Shown here piece after piece: positions 1 through 7,332 of a stretch of 21,037 nucleotides of DNA. The translations under genes and the position numbers were made by a program. The stretch's first letter is position 1. Each line of letters begins with the position of its first letter. This stretch comes from Oscillospiraceae bacterium (GTDB lineage Bacteria; Bacillota; Clostridia; Oscillospirales; Ruminococcaceae), in contig JAFSHJ010000157.1 in assembly GCA_017440425.1 (NCBI GenBank), positions 1-21,037 on the forward strand, read 5' to 3'. The notes beneath the pieces were generated by a model that ran no database searches, was not told the origin of the DNA, and worked only from the letters and a program-made list of their open reading frames with translations.

Positions 1-2
1 AG

Positions 3-461
3 ATCCCCGACTACAAGGATGCCTCCACCCGCGTGAACGAATCTAAGTACCAATACTGCGTTTCCACCCAAAACGACCCCACCGGCGAGACAAAAGTTTA
101 CATCCGCGAGCTTGTTTCTCTCGGTTATAAAAACTCCTCTGCAGTTGCAAAAAACGTTTTTGCATGGAAGGCTGACATCACCATGAAGGCTTCCCTGAGA
201 ATCGGCTCCATGACGGGTGTTTCCTTCACCGCAAAACTCCGCGGCGGCGACGATACCTCCACCAAGGTCAAATTCGTTGTGACAGTTCAGGGCGAAACTC
301 TTACCTGCTGCGATGATAAGCTTTACAAAGCCGGCGATGAACCCAGCTGCCAGATCACCAACAGCATGATGGATATTACACAACTCCGTTTCGCTGTCCG
401 TGCCTACGACAGCAAGGGCAACCTCATCGGTCAGGCCAACGGCATTCCCGAAGGATTTTAA
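3..461 (+). CDS. C-terminal part of an unidentified protein (5' end outside window)
   Basis: The reading frame is open from the left edge (first full codon at base 3) and ends at TAA 459-461, giving 152 residues. The GTG at 33 is most likely an internal valine, because the frame continues upstream without a stop and there is no ribosome binding site before it. The segment has alternating hydrophobic/polar stretches of beta-sheet type (for example KVKFVVTVQG and LRFAVRAYDSKGNLIG), two adjacent cysteines (TCCDD) and no membrane segment. I do not recognise the family. The beta-rich end could belong to a secreted or cell-surface protein, but that is a guess. A terminator follows directly, so this is the last gene of its transcript. 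Confidence 0.6.
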   Translation: MPDYKDASTRVNESKYQYCVSTQNDPTGETKVYIRELVSLGYKNSSAVAKNVFAWKADITMKASLRIGSMTGVSFTAKLRGGDDTSTKVKFVVTVQGETLTCCDDKLYKAGDEPSCQITNSMMDITQLRFAVRAYDSKGNLIGQANGIPEGF

Positions 462-482
462 TCTTCTCTCTTAAACTAAACG

Positions 483-520
483 ACCCCTCACAGCGTCAGC
501 CGTGAGGGGTTTGGTTTTTG
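483..520 (+). terminator. intrinsic terminator of the leftmost gene
   Basis: ACCCCTCAC (483-491) pairs perfectly with GTGAGGGGT (502-510) across a 10-base loop and is followed by TTTGGTTTTT. It lies 22 bases after the stop codon of the plus-strand gene. Read on the other strand the stem has no good U-run, so it mainly serves the plus-strand gene. Confidence 0.85.
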
Positions 521-531
521 TCGCACTGTTA

Positions 532-592
532 CGCCGCCCTCTTACCCCGCCTTTCGGCGGGGCACCGTCCTGCGGACGGTGAGAGGGCGGCG
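532..592. repeat. multi-hairpin intergenic element A (outer stem plus two hairpins)
   Basis: Outer arms 532-545 and 579-592 pair over 14 bases with one G-T pair. They enclose two perfect hairpins: CCCCGCC/GGCGGGG (545-551/556-562, loop tttc) and ACCGTCC/GGACGGT (564-570/574-580, loop tgc). The element sits between the convergent ends of the leftmost gene and lysC. Its topology is shared with the elements at 7966-8069 and 17091-17273, although the sequences differ. It lacks a U-run, so it is not an ordinary terminator. Confidence 0.75.
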
Positions 593-604
593 GTTGTATT
601 TTTA

Positions 605-1075
605 TCAATCGCAGAACTGATCATAGATCACCGAAACGGCACGGTCTGCTTCATTCTGATCAATGATGACGGAAATTTTGATCTCGCTGGTGGCAATCAT
701 CTGGATGTTGATGTTAGCATCGCTGAGAGCCTCGAACATTCTTGCTGCAACACCCGGGTTGGACTGGATGCCTGCGCCCACAACGGATACCTTGGAGATG
801 TTTTCGTCGCAGACGACCTCTTTGGCTTTGAGAGATGCGAGGATATCGTTGAGGATGGCTATTGCGTTGTCCTTCTCCTCTTTGGATACGGTGAAGCTCA
901 CATCCTTGGTGCCGTCTCTGCCGATGGACTGCAGAATGATATCCACGTTGATGTGCTTTGCGGCAAGGGACGAGAATATTTTGTGAGCCATCCCCGGTTT
1001 ATCCTGAACACCGATTATAGAAATGCGTGCGATATTGCTGTCCTTCGTCACGCCTTTGATAAGCATTTTTTCCAC
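605..1075 (-). other. lysC: probable internal translation start giving an ACT-only beta subunit of LysC
   Basis: Within lysC, AGGGAGG (minus strand, 1090-1084) is followed after eight bases by an in-frame GTG (1075-1073, codon 246). Translation from there would give 156 residues covering both ACT domains. Bacillus subtilis LysC is known to make a beta subunit from an in-frame start at about the same codon, forming an alpha2beta2 enzyme. The next in-frame ATG (codon 249) is too far from the SD. The SD and start are seen directly; production of the protein is inferred from the family. Confidence 0.65.
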
Positions 1076-1810
1076 TTTTGCAACCTCCCTGACGATCGTG
1101 CCGGGCTTTCTCTCAAGGCTGGAAAGCACTTCGATCTCAACATTGTATTTTTTCGCCATTTCCACCGAGCGATTGAGCAGCACCTGTGCACCCAGCGTTG
1201 CTATCTCCATCATCTCGTCGTAGCTTATCTCTTCCAGCTTTTTGGCGTTTTTAACCTTTCTCGGGTCTGCCACATATATTCCGTCCACATCGGTGAATAT
1301 CTGGCAGCGGTCCGCTTTGAGCGCCGCCGCAAGAGCCACCGCACTGGTATCGGAGCCGCCTCTGCCAAGAGTGGTTATGTCGTCGTATCTGTTTACGCCC
1401 TGAAAACCTGCAACAATGACGATGTTTCTCTTGGAAAGCTCGTTCTGTACCCTCTCGGTGTCTATTCTGCGTATTCTTGCATTGGAGTGTGCCGAACTTG
1501 TTACAAAGCCTGCCTGCCATCCCGTCAGCGAAATTACGGGATATCCCAGCTTTTCAATGGTCATTGCCAGCAGGGCAGAGGACATCTGCTCTCCTGCGGA
1601 AAGCAGCATATCCATCTCTCTTCTGGACGGTGCATCGTTCAGCTCCGCTGCTTTTTCTATAAGTTCGTCGGTGGTGTCGCCCTGGGCGGAAACCACCGCC
1701 ACCACGCTGTTGCCTGCGGCATAAGTTTCTGTAATTATGTTTGCGACGTTCCTCAGCCTTTCCGCATTCTTAACGGAGGAACCGCCGAATTTCTGTACTA
1801 TAAGTCCCAT
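605..1810 (-). CDS. lysC: aspartate kinase (aspartokinase II type, LysC)
   Basis: Phosphorylates L-aspartate to 4-phospho-aspartate in the cytoplasm, the first step towards lysine, diaminopimelate, methionine and threonine. The protein has 401 residues, the usual length for the Bacillus LysC type. The kinase domain begins with KFGGSSV (7-13), has the conserved GRGGSDTSAVALAAAL stretch (149-164) and TDVDGIYVADPRKV (173-186). Two ACT domains follow (roughly 260-330 and 338-400), which in this family bind the feedback amino acid. The ATG at 1810 is preceded by GGAG eight bases upstream. The gene is transcribed after hom but from its own consensus promoter at 1868-1896. An internal SD-GTG pair at codon 246 probably makes a separate beta subunit. 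Which amino acid inhibits it cannot be read from the sequence. Confidence 0.96.
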   Translation of the reverse strand: MGLIVQKFGGSSVKNAERLRNVANIITETYAAGNSVVAVVSAQGDTTDELIEKAAELNDAPSRREMDMLLSAGEQMSSALLAMTIEKLGYPVISLTGWQAGFVTSSAHSNARIRRIDTERVQNELSKRNIVIVAGFQGVNRYDDITTLGRGGSDTSAVALAAALKADRCQIFTDVDGIYVADPRKVKNAKKLEEISYDEMMEIATLGAQVLLNRSVEMAKKYNVEIEVLSSLERKPGTIVREVAKVEKMLIKGVTKDSNIARISIIGVQDKPGMAHKIFSSLAAKHINVDIILQSIGRDGTKDVSFTVSKEEKDNAIAILNDILASLKAKEVVCDENISKVSVVGAGIQSNPGVAARMFEALSDANINIQMIATSEIKISVIIDQNEADRAVSVIYDQFCD

Positions 1811-1829
1811 TTTTGTTCTCCGTACCTAT

Positions 1830-1866
1830 AAAAAGTAAAAGCTGTGAGATGCGCTCTCACAGCTTT
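1830..1866 (-). terminator. intrinsic terminator after hom, also the likely 5' hairpin of the lysC mRNA
   Basis: On the minus strand a perfect 12-bp stem (1866-1855 with 1849-1838, loop of 5) is followed by TTTTACTTTTTAT. It lies 47 bases after the hom stop and 28 bases before the lysC ATG. Because the lysC promoter -10 box ends at 1868, transcripts from that promoter would begin inside the first arm of this same hairpin. Confidence 0.8.
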
Positions 1867-1867
1867 C

Positions 1868-1896
1868 ATTATAAATGTTGAGTGCACTTCTGTCAA
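1868..1896 (-). promoter_or_regulatory. perfect sigma-A promoter for lysC
   Basis: On the minus strand, TTGACA (1896-1891), a 17-base spacer and TATAAT (1873-1868) match the vegetative consensus at all 12 positions. It lies in the short gap between the hom stop (1913) and the lysC start (1810). The predicted transcript start is about 1860-1863. Confidence 0.88.
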
Positions 1897-1912
1897 TGCC
1901 GAATTTATGTTT

Positions 1913-3151
1913 TTATCTATCCAGCACACGGATAGCCGCAACGGTGTCAACACCCTTTTCGGCAAGCTGCTCCTTCCATGCTGCAAGAGCATCGTAGGAG
2001 ATGACGGGGGTGATGACGGCAACCTCGTCTTTGGGCTGTCTCTCACGGTAAAGCACCTGTGCACCGTCAATGGCTGCTGCAGCATTTGCTGCTTCTGCGC
2101 CGATGAGTCTGATATAGAAGCGGTGCTCGATCTCACCGTGGGGAACTGTCTCGTCGCATCCGGTATCTGTCCAGAACATGGTCTTTGCGCCTTCGCTGCC
2201 CTTTGCGGCATCGATGACGTCAGCCATAACTGCGGAAGCGGTGGGGAGCTTGCCTGCGCCCTTGCCGTAGAACACGACGTCGCCGGTGGCATCGCCGCAG
2301 ACAAGGATTCCGTTGAACACATCGTCAACACCGGAGAGCTGGCTCTCTGCGGGAACGAATGCAGGGGAGACCTCTATCTCAATGCGGCCGTCCTCACGCT
2401 TGGAGGTGCTGCCGATGAGCTTGATAACGCCGCCGAAGCTGCTTGCATATTCCACATCTTCTGCGGTGACGTTGGTGATGCCTTCTGTGGTGACGTATTT
2501 GGGATAGACGTGCTTGCCGAATGCAATGGCTGCAAGGATGCAGATCTTGCGGCAGGCATCGTGACCGAGGATGTCGGCATCGGGGTTTCTCTCTGCATAA
2601 CCCAGCTCCTGAGCCTGCTTAAGAGCTGTCTCAAAGCTGAGTTTATCGTGGATCATCTTGGTGAGGATGTAGTTTGTGGTGCCGTTGAGGATTCCCTCTA
2701 CGCCGTAAATTTCGTTTGCGGCCAAGCACTGGTGAAGGGGATGGATGATGGGGATACCGCCGCCAACGCTTGCTTCAAACAGGAACATTACGCCCTTGTC
2801 ACGGGCGATCTGCAACAGCTCTGCGCCTTTTTCTGCAACCAGCTCCTTGTTGGAGGTGACGACGCTCTTGCCTGCCAGCAGGCTGCGGCGGACAAAATCA
2901 TATGCAAGACCGATTCCGCCGATGGTCTCAACAACAATGGCGATCTCGGGATCGTTTTCGATGATGTTAAAATCCTTAACGAATTTGCTCTCGTATTCAT
3001 TGCCGGGGAAATCACGGATATCAAGAATATACTTGATGTCCATCTCTGCGCCTGTTCTGCGCTTGATGGAGGCATAGTTCTTATAGAAAACCTCAACAAC
3101 ACCGGAACCTACCGTGCCGTATCCCATTACTGCAATTTTTTTCATTTCCAC
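1913..3151 (-). CDS. hom: homoserine dehydrogenase with C-terminal ACT domain
   Basis: Reduces aspartate semialdehyde to homoserine with NAD(P)H, the branch point to threonine and methionine. Near the N-terminus is the Rossmann motif GYGTVGSG. Then come TSNKELVAEKG, the signature-like EASVGGGIPIIHPLHQCL and GILNGTTNYILTKM, and the catalytic-domain stretch ELGYAERNPDADILGHDACRK. The last 80 or so residues are ACT-like. Total length (412) is normal for the ACT-bearing form. I chose GTG 3151 because AGGTGG (3165-3160) lies eight bases upstream; ATG 3145 and GTG 3163 are alternatives. The gene starts 34 bp after the ACT-protein stop with no terminator between, so the two are probably co-transcribed. 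Confidence 0.95.
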   Translation of the reverse strand: MEMKKIAVMGYGTVGSGVVEVFYKNYASIKRRTGAEMDIKYILDIRDFPGNEYESKFVKDFNIIENDPEIAIVVETIGGIGLAYDFVRRSLLAGKSVVTSNKELVAEKGAELLQIARDKGVMFLFEASVGGGIPIIHPLHQCLAANEIYGVEGILNGTTNYILTKMIHDKLSFETALKQAQELGYAERNPDADILGHDACRKICILAAIAFGKHVYPKYVTTEGITNVTAEDVEYASSFGGVIKLIGSTSKREDGRIEIEVSPAFVPAESQLSGVDDVFNGILVCGDATGDVVFYGKGAGKLPTASAVMADVIDAAKGSEGAKTMFWTDTGCDETVPHGEIEHRFYIRLIGAEAANAAAAIDGAQVLYRERQPKDEVAVITPVISYDALAAWKEQLAEKGVDTVAAIRVLDR

Positions 3152-3185
3152 TTCGTTTTCCACCTTTATTTTAATTTACTTTGTG

Positions 3186-3617
3186 TCATATCAGCTTAAC
3201 TTCCAGCACGCCGTCTATTCCGTTTATCCTTGAAAGCAGCGTACCTTCCGATATCTTTGCATCCGACATTCGCATGGCGATGACCACCGGTGCCACCGAA
3301 TCCTGCGGAATGTTCTGGTTTATGGTGAGGATGTTTGCCCCGGATTTCCACAAACAGTCCAGCACTCCTGCCAGCACGCCCGGCTTGTCCTCCAGCGAGA
3401 GATAGCAGGTGACCATGGAATCCTCCATCCTGCGCTCGTAGACATTGACCATATCGCGGTATTTATAATATACGCTTCTGGAGATGCCTGCCTGGCGGGT
3501 TGCATCCGTTAAGTTTTTGGCCTTGTTCTGCGCCAGCAGCCGCTTCACCTCGATGACCCTGAGGTAAACCGACGGCAATGCCTTTGAATCAACTATAAGG
3601 TATTTAGCGTCCTCCAA
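3186..3617 (-). CDS. ACT domain-containing protein (UPF0735/PheB family)
   Basis: A 143-residue protein of the UPF0735 family, called PheB in Bacillus. The N-terminal half carries a helical, HTH-like segment typical of the family (DATRQAGISRSVYYKYRDMV, about residues 38-57). The C-terminal half is an ACT domain beginning LSLEDKPGVLAGVLDCLWKSGANILTINQ. The start is a TTG at 3617: AAGGTGG lies six bases upstream, and the product then matches the usual family length of about 145. Starting at ATG 3689 would place the N-terminus inside the promoter. It is first in a two-gene unit with hom, which suggests sensing of an aspartate-family amino acid. The exact role of this family is not established; DNA binding is inference. 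Confidence 0.88.
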   Translation of the reverse strand: MEDAKYLIVDSKALPSVYLRVIEVKRLLAQNKAKNLTDATRQAGISRSVYYKYRDMVNVYERRMEDSMVTCYLSLEDKPGVLAGVLDCLWKSGANILTINQNIPQDSVAPVVIAMRMSDAKISEGTLLSRINGIDGVLEVKLI

Positions 3618-3633
3618 AATAGTCCACCTTCCA

Positions 3634-3661
3634 AATACAGTTGTATTACCTAAGAATACAA
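3634..3661. promoter_or_regulatory. candidate operator: three TGTATT/AATACA half-sites over the transcript start
   Basis: TTGTATT (3641-3647) and AATACAA (3655-3661) form a perfect inverted repeat with a 7-base gap. A third half-site, AATACA, lies at 3634-3639, two bases from the first, making a second inverted pair. The array begins at the last base of the -10 box and covers the predicted start point, a usual place for repressor binding. The regulator is unknown. Confidence 0.45.
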
Positions 3662-3689
3662 TTTTAACATTTAGCCCCCATTTTCTCAA
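3661..3689 (-). promoter_or_regulatory. promoter of the ACT protein-hom unit
   Basis: On the minus strand, TTGAGA (3689-3684), a 17-base spacer and TAAAAT (3666-3661), with TG one base before the -10 box. Each hexamer has one mismatch to the sigma-A consensus. The predicted transcript start is about 3653-3655, some 37 bases before the TTG start codon. Confidence 0.75.
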
Positions 3690-3763
3690 CCTTCATTTTT
3701 TTAAAATATCTCTTAAATCCTCTCATTTTCTCCGTTTTAATCCTTTTTGCTTGCCATCTCGCA

Positions 3764-3830
3764 TATAATACCAATATCTTCTATGTGTGGCGACCGCCTT
3801 TGGGCGGAAAAACTAATTAAAACGGAGGTG
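3764..3830 (+). promoter_or_regulatory. possible promoter and leader of ytvI
   Basis: TATAAT at 3764-3769 is the only good -10 box before ytvI, but no matching -35 box is visible at the usual spacing. A small hairpin CCGCC/GGCGG (3794-3798/3803-3807) lies in the leader. GGAGGTG at 3824-3830 is six bases before the TTG start. A sporulation-sigma promoter is possible but cannot be assigned. Confidence 0.35.
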
Positions 3831-3836
3831 TTTCAA

Positions 3837-4931
3837 TTGCAAAAAGACAAAACAGCGACTTTGGATGGCAGGGAAGACGTGCTGGCCAAAAGAAGACGCT
3901 TTTTAATAAATTTCGGTTATTTTTCTGCCGTTGCGCTGATAATATGGCTGTGCGCCGCCCATCTTGCGGAGCTGCTGCTGCCTTTTTGGGCGGGACTTTT
4001 CATTGCGCTCGCCCTCAAGCCTGCGGTGGATGCGCTGTCTTCGCTGCTGAAGCTGAAGCGAAAACCCATGGCATTTGCCCTCACCTCGCTGATGTATCTC
4101 TCTGCGGCGGGGATACTGTCGCTGCTGCTGCTTTTCACCGCGACCTCGGTGGGCAGACTGCTGGCAGGTCTGCCGGAGATATATTCCGACAGCATCCTCC
4201 CCGCCATCGAGGGGCTGGAGCAGCTGATAATACGGTTTGGGGGAGAGCGGCTGCTCGCCTATTTCGCAAGCGGCGGACTTTCCGCTTTGGGCGAGCAGCT
4301 TGCCGCAGAGGTGCTGGAGCATGGTGCCGCTCTTGCGTCGTCGCTGCCCTCTGCGCTGCTGACCGCCACCTTCACCATTGTGTTTTCGCTGTTCATCTGT
4401 GCAGATTACAACAACGTCACCGGATTCATTGCCCGTCAGCTGCCAAAAAAGCACCGCCAGCTGCTGTTTGATGCAAAATCCGCTCTGCTGCAGGGGATAG
4501 GCAAAATGCTGGGTGCCTATCTGCTGCTGATGTTCATCACTTTTGCGCTGCTTCTGCTGGCTTTTTGGCTGTTGGGGGTAAAATCTCCCTTTGCGGTGGC
4601 GGCTGTCACCGCCGTTCTGGATGCGCTGCCGCTGTTTGGGGTGGGGGTGCTGCTGGTGCCCTGGGCTGTCACGGAATTTTTGCGCGGCAACTTTGCCATG
4701 GGCGCCGCCCTGCTGCTGACCTTTGCGGTCATAACCCTGCTGCGCAACCTGCTGGAACCCCGGCTGCTTGGCAAAAACACCTCTTTGGATCCCGTTGCGG
4801 CGCTGCTTTCCATCTATCTCGGTTGGCGGCTTTTCGGGTTTGCCGGGCTGTTTTTGATGCCGCTGGTGTTTTTGGTGCTGTGCAGGCTGTGTGAGACGGG
4901 AAAGCTTAAGCTTTGGGTGAGAAAATCCTGA
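3837..4931 (+). CDS. ytvI: sporulation integral membrane protein YtvI (AI-2E transporter family)
   Basis: A 364-residue polytopic membrane protein of the AI-2E transporter/YtvI family. Hydrophobic segments include FSAVALIIWLCAAHL and LLLPFWAGLFIALALKPAVDAL near the N-terminus, then a soluble amphipathic region (about 120-200) and several closely spaced membrane segments to the end. The stretch LDALPLFGVGVLLVPWAV is typical of the YtvI subgroup, as is LEPRLLGKNTSLDPVAALLSIYLG. I place the start at TTG 3837, because GGAGGTG lies six bases upstream and the N-terminus then begins with a short charged tail (MQKDKTATLDGRE) before the first membrane segment. YtvI is associated with sporulation in Bacillus and Clostridia; the cargo is unknown. 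No terminator is visible after it. Confidence 0.9.
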   Translation: MQKDKTATLDGREDVLAKRRRFLINFGYFSAVALIIWLCAAHLAELLLPFWAGLFIALALKPAVDALSSLLKLKRKPMAFALTSLMYLSAAGILSLLLLFTATSVGRLLAGLPEIYSDSILPAIEGLEQLIIRFGGERLLAYFASGGLSALGEQLAAEVLEHGAALASSLPSALLTATFTIVFSLFICADYNNVTGFIARQLPKKHRQLLFDAKSALLQGIGKMLGAYLLLMFITFALLLLAFWLLGVKSPFAVAAVTAVLDALPLFGVGVLLVPWAVTEFLRGNFAMGAALLLTFAVITLLRNLLEPRLLGKNTSLDPVAALLSIYLGWRLFGFAGLFLMPLVFLVLCRLCETGKLKLWVRKS

Positions 4932-4951
4932 CAATTATCTTTGCAAATGCT

Positions 4952-4979
4952 TTGATTTGGCTGCAAAATATGATATACT
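4952..4979 (+). promoter_or_regulatory. promoter of the GAP1-like gene
   Basis: TTGATT (4952-4957), a 16-base spacer and TATACT (4974-4979). The predicted transcript start is about 4986, leaving a 55-base leader before the ATG at 5041. Confidence 0.6.
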
Positions 4980-5040
4980 ATAGATAATTATAGCATTTTT
5001 TAAAACAAACATTCACACTCTTGCTCCGGAGGCTTTGATA

Positions 5041-7302
5041 ATGATAGAACAACAGATATACACCAGACTTTCCGATTCCCGCGAGGGCGGCGGATTCGGC
5101 ACCGTTGCCGCATCTCCCGATCTCTCTCCTGCGGATCTTGCTTCCTTTGAAGCTCTGTGCAGCTATAACGTACCCTTTAAAAAGATAAATTCCGCCAAAC
5201 CCGAAAACAACCCCAAGATCCGTTTTCTTGCGGTTAAAGATAAATATGCGGTGATTGGACAGAGCGTTTACCGCAGCGACGACGGACGCTCCACCTTTTT
5301 GACCCACAACTACATTGCGGACATCAGAGAAGACCCCGATTTCTTCAACAACATTTCGCCGCTTGTCTCCGCAGAGGGCTTCCTCTCCGAGCCGCCCGTC
5401 GACGGTAAGCTGGAGGCTATAGAGAAGATACCCTGCCCCGAGCTCAACTATCTGCTGGACAAGGATTCCGTCTTCTACAAAACCGGTCTCACCGACGGTC
5501 TTTTTGCCGCACTTATCGCATCCGTATTCTCTGCCATAAGTCATTCCCGAAAAATTTTCATCTCGCTGCCCTGCGCCACAAACGATATTGACAAAAACGC
5601 CCGTGCTCTAATGCGCCTGCTGTTTGCCGCAATTCCCCCCGCTCTCCGCAGCGAAATGAGCTACACCACCTATTTTTGCGAAGGCTCCACCAACTCCGGC
5701 ATACGCATCTATTTTGCGGATGCCTCTCTGCTGCCCGAAGCCGGACCTATCACCCAGATTGGCGACCGCAGCACCAAGCAGGACTGCGTTTTCGATTTGA
5801 AAAATTCCCGCATTCAGAATGCGGATTCCGGCAGAAACAGCATGTATGTCTCCCACACCCTGAAAAACCTGAGCACCAACAACGCTCTCGATAAATTTTT
5901 TGCCGTTTCCTCCTCTCTGCTCACCTCGCTGCTTGCCACCATCAACGATGCGGAGGGAAAACGGGAGACCCTCTCCGATATTCGCATCTACGACCTGATC
6001 GCACTTGCGGAAAGCGCCTGCAAGGACAGCAGCATTCCCATCTCCTACGGCATCAGCGGTCTGCTGGATCTTTTCACGCTGGTGCTTCCCACCGCAGATG
6101 ATATCGCCATGGAGTTTATTCAGAAAACTCTTGCCTGCTACGCCAAGGAGCTTGCCGCCAAAAACCGGGACGGCAGCGCCGAGATGCCCGACAAGCGTGT
6201 GTTTACCTCTGTCTGCGCTCTTGCCAACACTCCTGCTCTTGCAGAGCTCTGTGCCGAGATAATCACCCGGTTTGCCGCCATCTCTCTTAACGAGAGCAGC
6301 GCCGCCATGCTCAAATTTCTCTCCCGTGTCAAGGCGGAAAACGACGACCTCTACGTAGCGCTTATGAACGGACCCTTCTGCCGCAATGATGCGCTTTTCA
6401 ACAGCTATATGCTCACCTGCCTCTCTGAGGCGGACGACTATCCGCTGCTGTTTTCCTTCTATCTCCGTCAGCGTCTTTGCTACAGCGCCCTCACCGATCA
6501 TCCCAAATTCCCGGAGCTGTTCCTCAAGCGCTGCGACGAGCTCAAAACCTCCGCAAACTGCACCCTCTCCGCCGTCACCCTTGTTTCGCAGGCATTGAAC
6601 CGTGAAGCCTCCCTGCATGATGACGAGCTCACCTCTGCGGTTTACAACGCCATCATCTCCGCCATCCTCACCGATGCGGATCTCGCTCAGGCTGCTCCCT
6701 ACGATTTCACCAACTTCCATATCAGTCCGCTGCTGAAGATAACCTCCAAAAAAATTGCGGAAAAGATCTCCTGCGTCAGCATTCTCCGTGACATCTGCGA
6801 ATCCATGCTGCCCGGAAAGCCCGCCATCTCCTGCGACACCGTTCCCGCCATGCTGGAGGGTCTGCCCGTCAACGCTGCCGCCTGCGAGGCACAGATCAAA
6901 ACCGTTTTGTCCGCACTTTTTGCCAAGGGCTTTTTCAGCAAGGATTCCCGAACCTTCGGCTGGCTGCTCTACTGCTGCGATTCCCCAAAGGATATGCTCC
7001 GCTATTTTGCTCACTGTCCCGATCTGCTTCCCGATTTTATGCCATATTTTGCCGGGCACACCTCTTCTTCCATAAAATGCAGGGAATTTCTCTCCGCAGC
7101 GGTCCATTTCTACCGCGAGCACCACAAGGCCACCGAAAACTACGCATATATCTTTGAAAAATACGATCTCGCCCGTGAGAACAAGTCCTTTGCCTTCTCC
7201 GGCGAGCCCTTCAAGGACCGCATTCTGGATATCTATCTCTCACATCTCTCTCCCATCAAGCGCATCTTTATGTCTTTGATCACACAAAAATACAGAAAAT
7301 AA
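5041..7302 (+). CDS. large GAP1-N2/GAP1-M domain-like protein (GTPase-associated protein 1 type)
   Basis: A 753-residue soluble protein without signal peptide or membrane segment. The N-terminus (IEQQIYTRLSDSREGGGFGTVAASPDLS) matches the GAP1-N2 pattern as I remember it: a YTR start, a GGG-F-TVA-SP core and a LS helix. The segment around 180-220 (LPCATNDIDKNARALMRLLFAAIPPALR, then MSYTTYF) resembles the GAP1-M domain. The remaining 450 residues are mostly helical and not recognised. GAP1 proteins were described computationally as partners of GTPases in bacterial conflict systems; no GTPase is seen nearby here. The ATG at 5041 has GGAGG eight bases upstream. A flavin reductase follows 30 bp downstream, probably on the same transcript. 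The domain call rests on recalled motifs, not a search. Confidence 0.6.
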   Translation: MIEQQIYTRLSDSREGGGFGTVAASPDLSPADLASFEALCSYNVPFKKINSAKPENNPKIRFLAVKDKYAVIGQSVYRSDDGRSTFLTHNYIADIREDPDFFNNISPLVSAEGFLSEPPVDGKLEAIEKIPCPELNYLLDKDSVFYKTGLTDGLFAALIASVFSAISHSRKIFISLPCATNDIDKNARALMRLLFAAIPPALRSEMSYTTYFCEGSTNSGIRIYFADASLLPEAGPITQIGDRSTKQDCVFDLKNSRIQNADSGRNSMYVSHTLKNLSTNNALDKFFAVSSSLLTSLLATINDAEGKRETLSDIRIYDLIALAESACKDSSIPISYGISGLLDLFTLVLPTADDIAMEFIQKTLACYAKELAAKNRDGSAEMPDKRVFTSVCALANTPALAELCAEIITRFAAISLNESSAAMLKFLSRVKAENDDLYVALMNGPFCRNDALFNSYMLTCLSEADDYPLLFSFYLRQRLCYSALTDHPKFPELFLKRCDELKTSANCTLSAVTLVSQALNREASLHDDELTSAVYNAIISAILTDADLAQAAPYDFTNFHISPLLKITSKKIAEKISCVSILRDICESMLPGKPAISCDTVPAMLEGLPVNAAACEAQIKTVLSALFAKGFFSKDSRTFGWLLYCCDSPKDMLRYFAHCPDLLPDFMPYFAGHTSSSIKCREFLSAAVHFYREHHKATENYAYIFEKYDLARENKSFAFSGEPFKDRILDIYLSHLSPIKRIFMSLITQKYRK

Positions 7303-7332
7303 CTTCACACTCTCACTTCAGCGAGGAACGCC

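Noticed and set aside
33..35. GTG as the true start of the leftmost gene
   Set aside because: The frame is open to the window edge and no ribosome binding site precedes the GTG, so it reads as an internal valine.
518..1831. Long plus-strand open frame antisense to lysC; similar long frames lie opposite hom (1844-3199), ytvI (3903-4934), the GAP1-like gene (5608-7125), degV (9900-10847), the PurF-like gene (17730-18842) and tyrS (19135-20517)
   Set aside because: Each lies opposite a gene with clear family motifs, has no ribosome binding site or recognisable domain and shows cysteine- or histidine-rich composition typical of antisense shadows of biased codons.
1838..1912. Lysine riboswitch or T-box upstream of lysC
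   Set aside because: The gap is only about 100 bases and fully explained by a consensus promoter and one hairpin; no T-box or lysine-riboswitch core is present.
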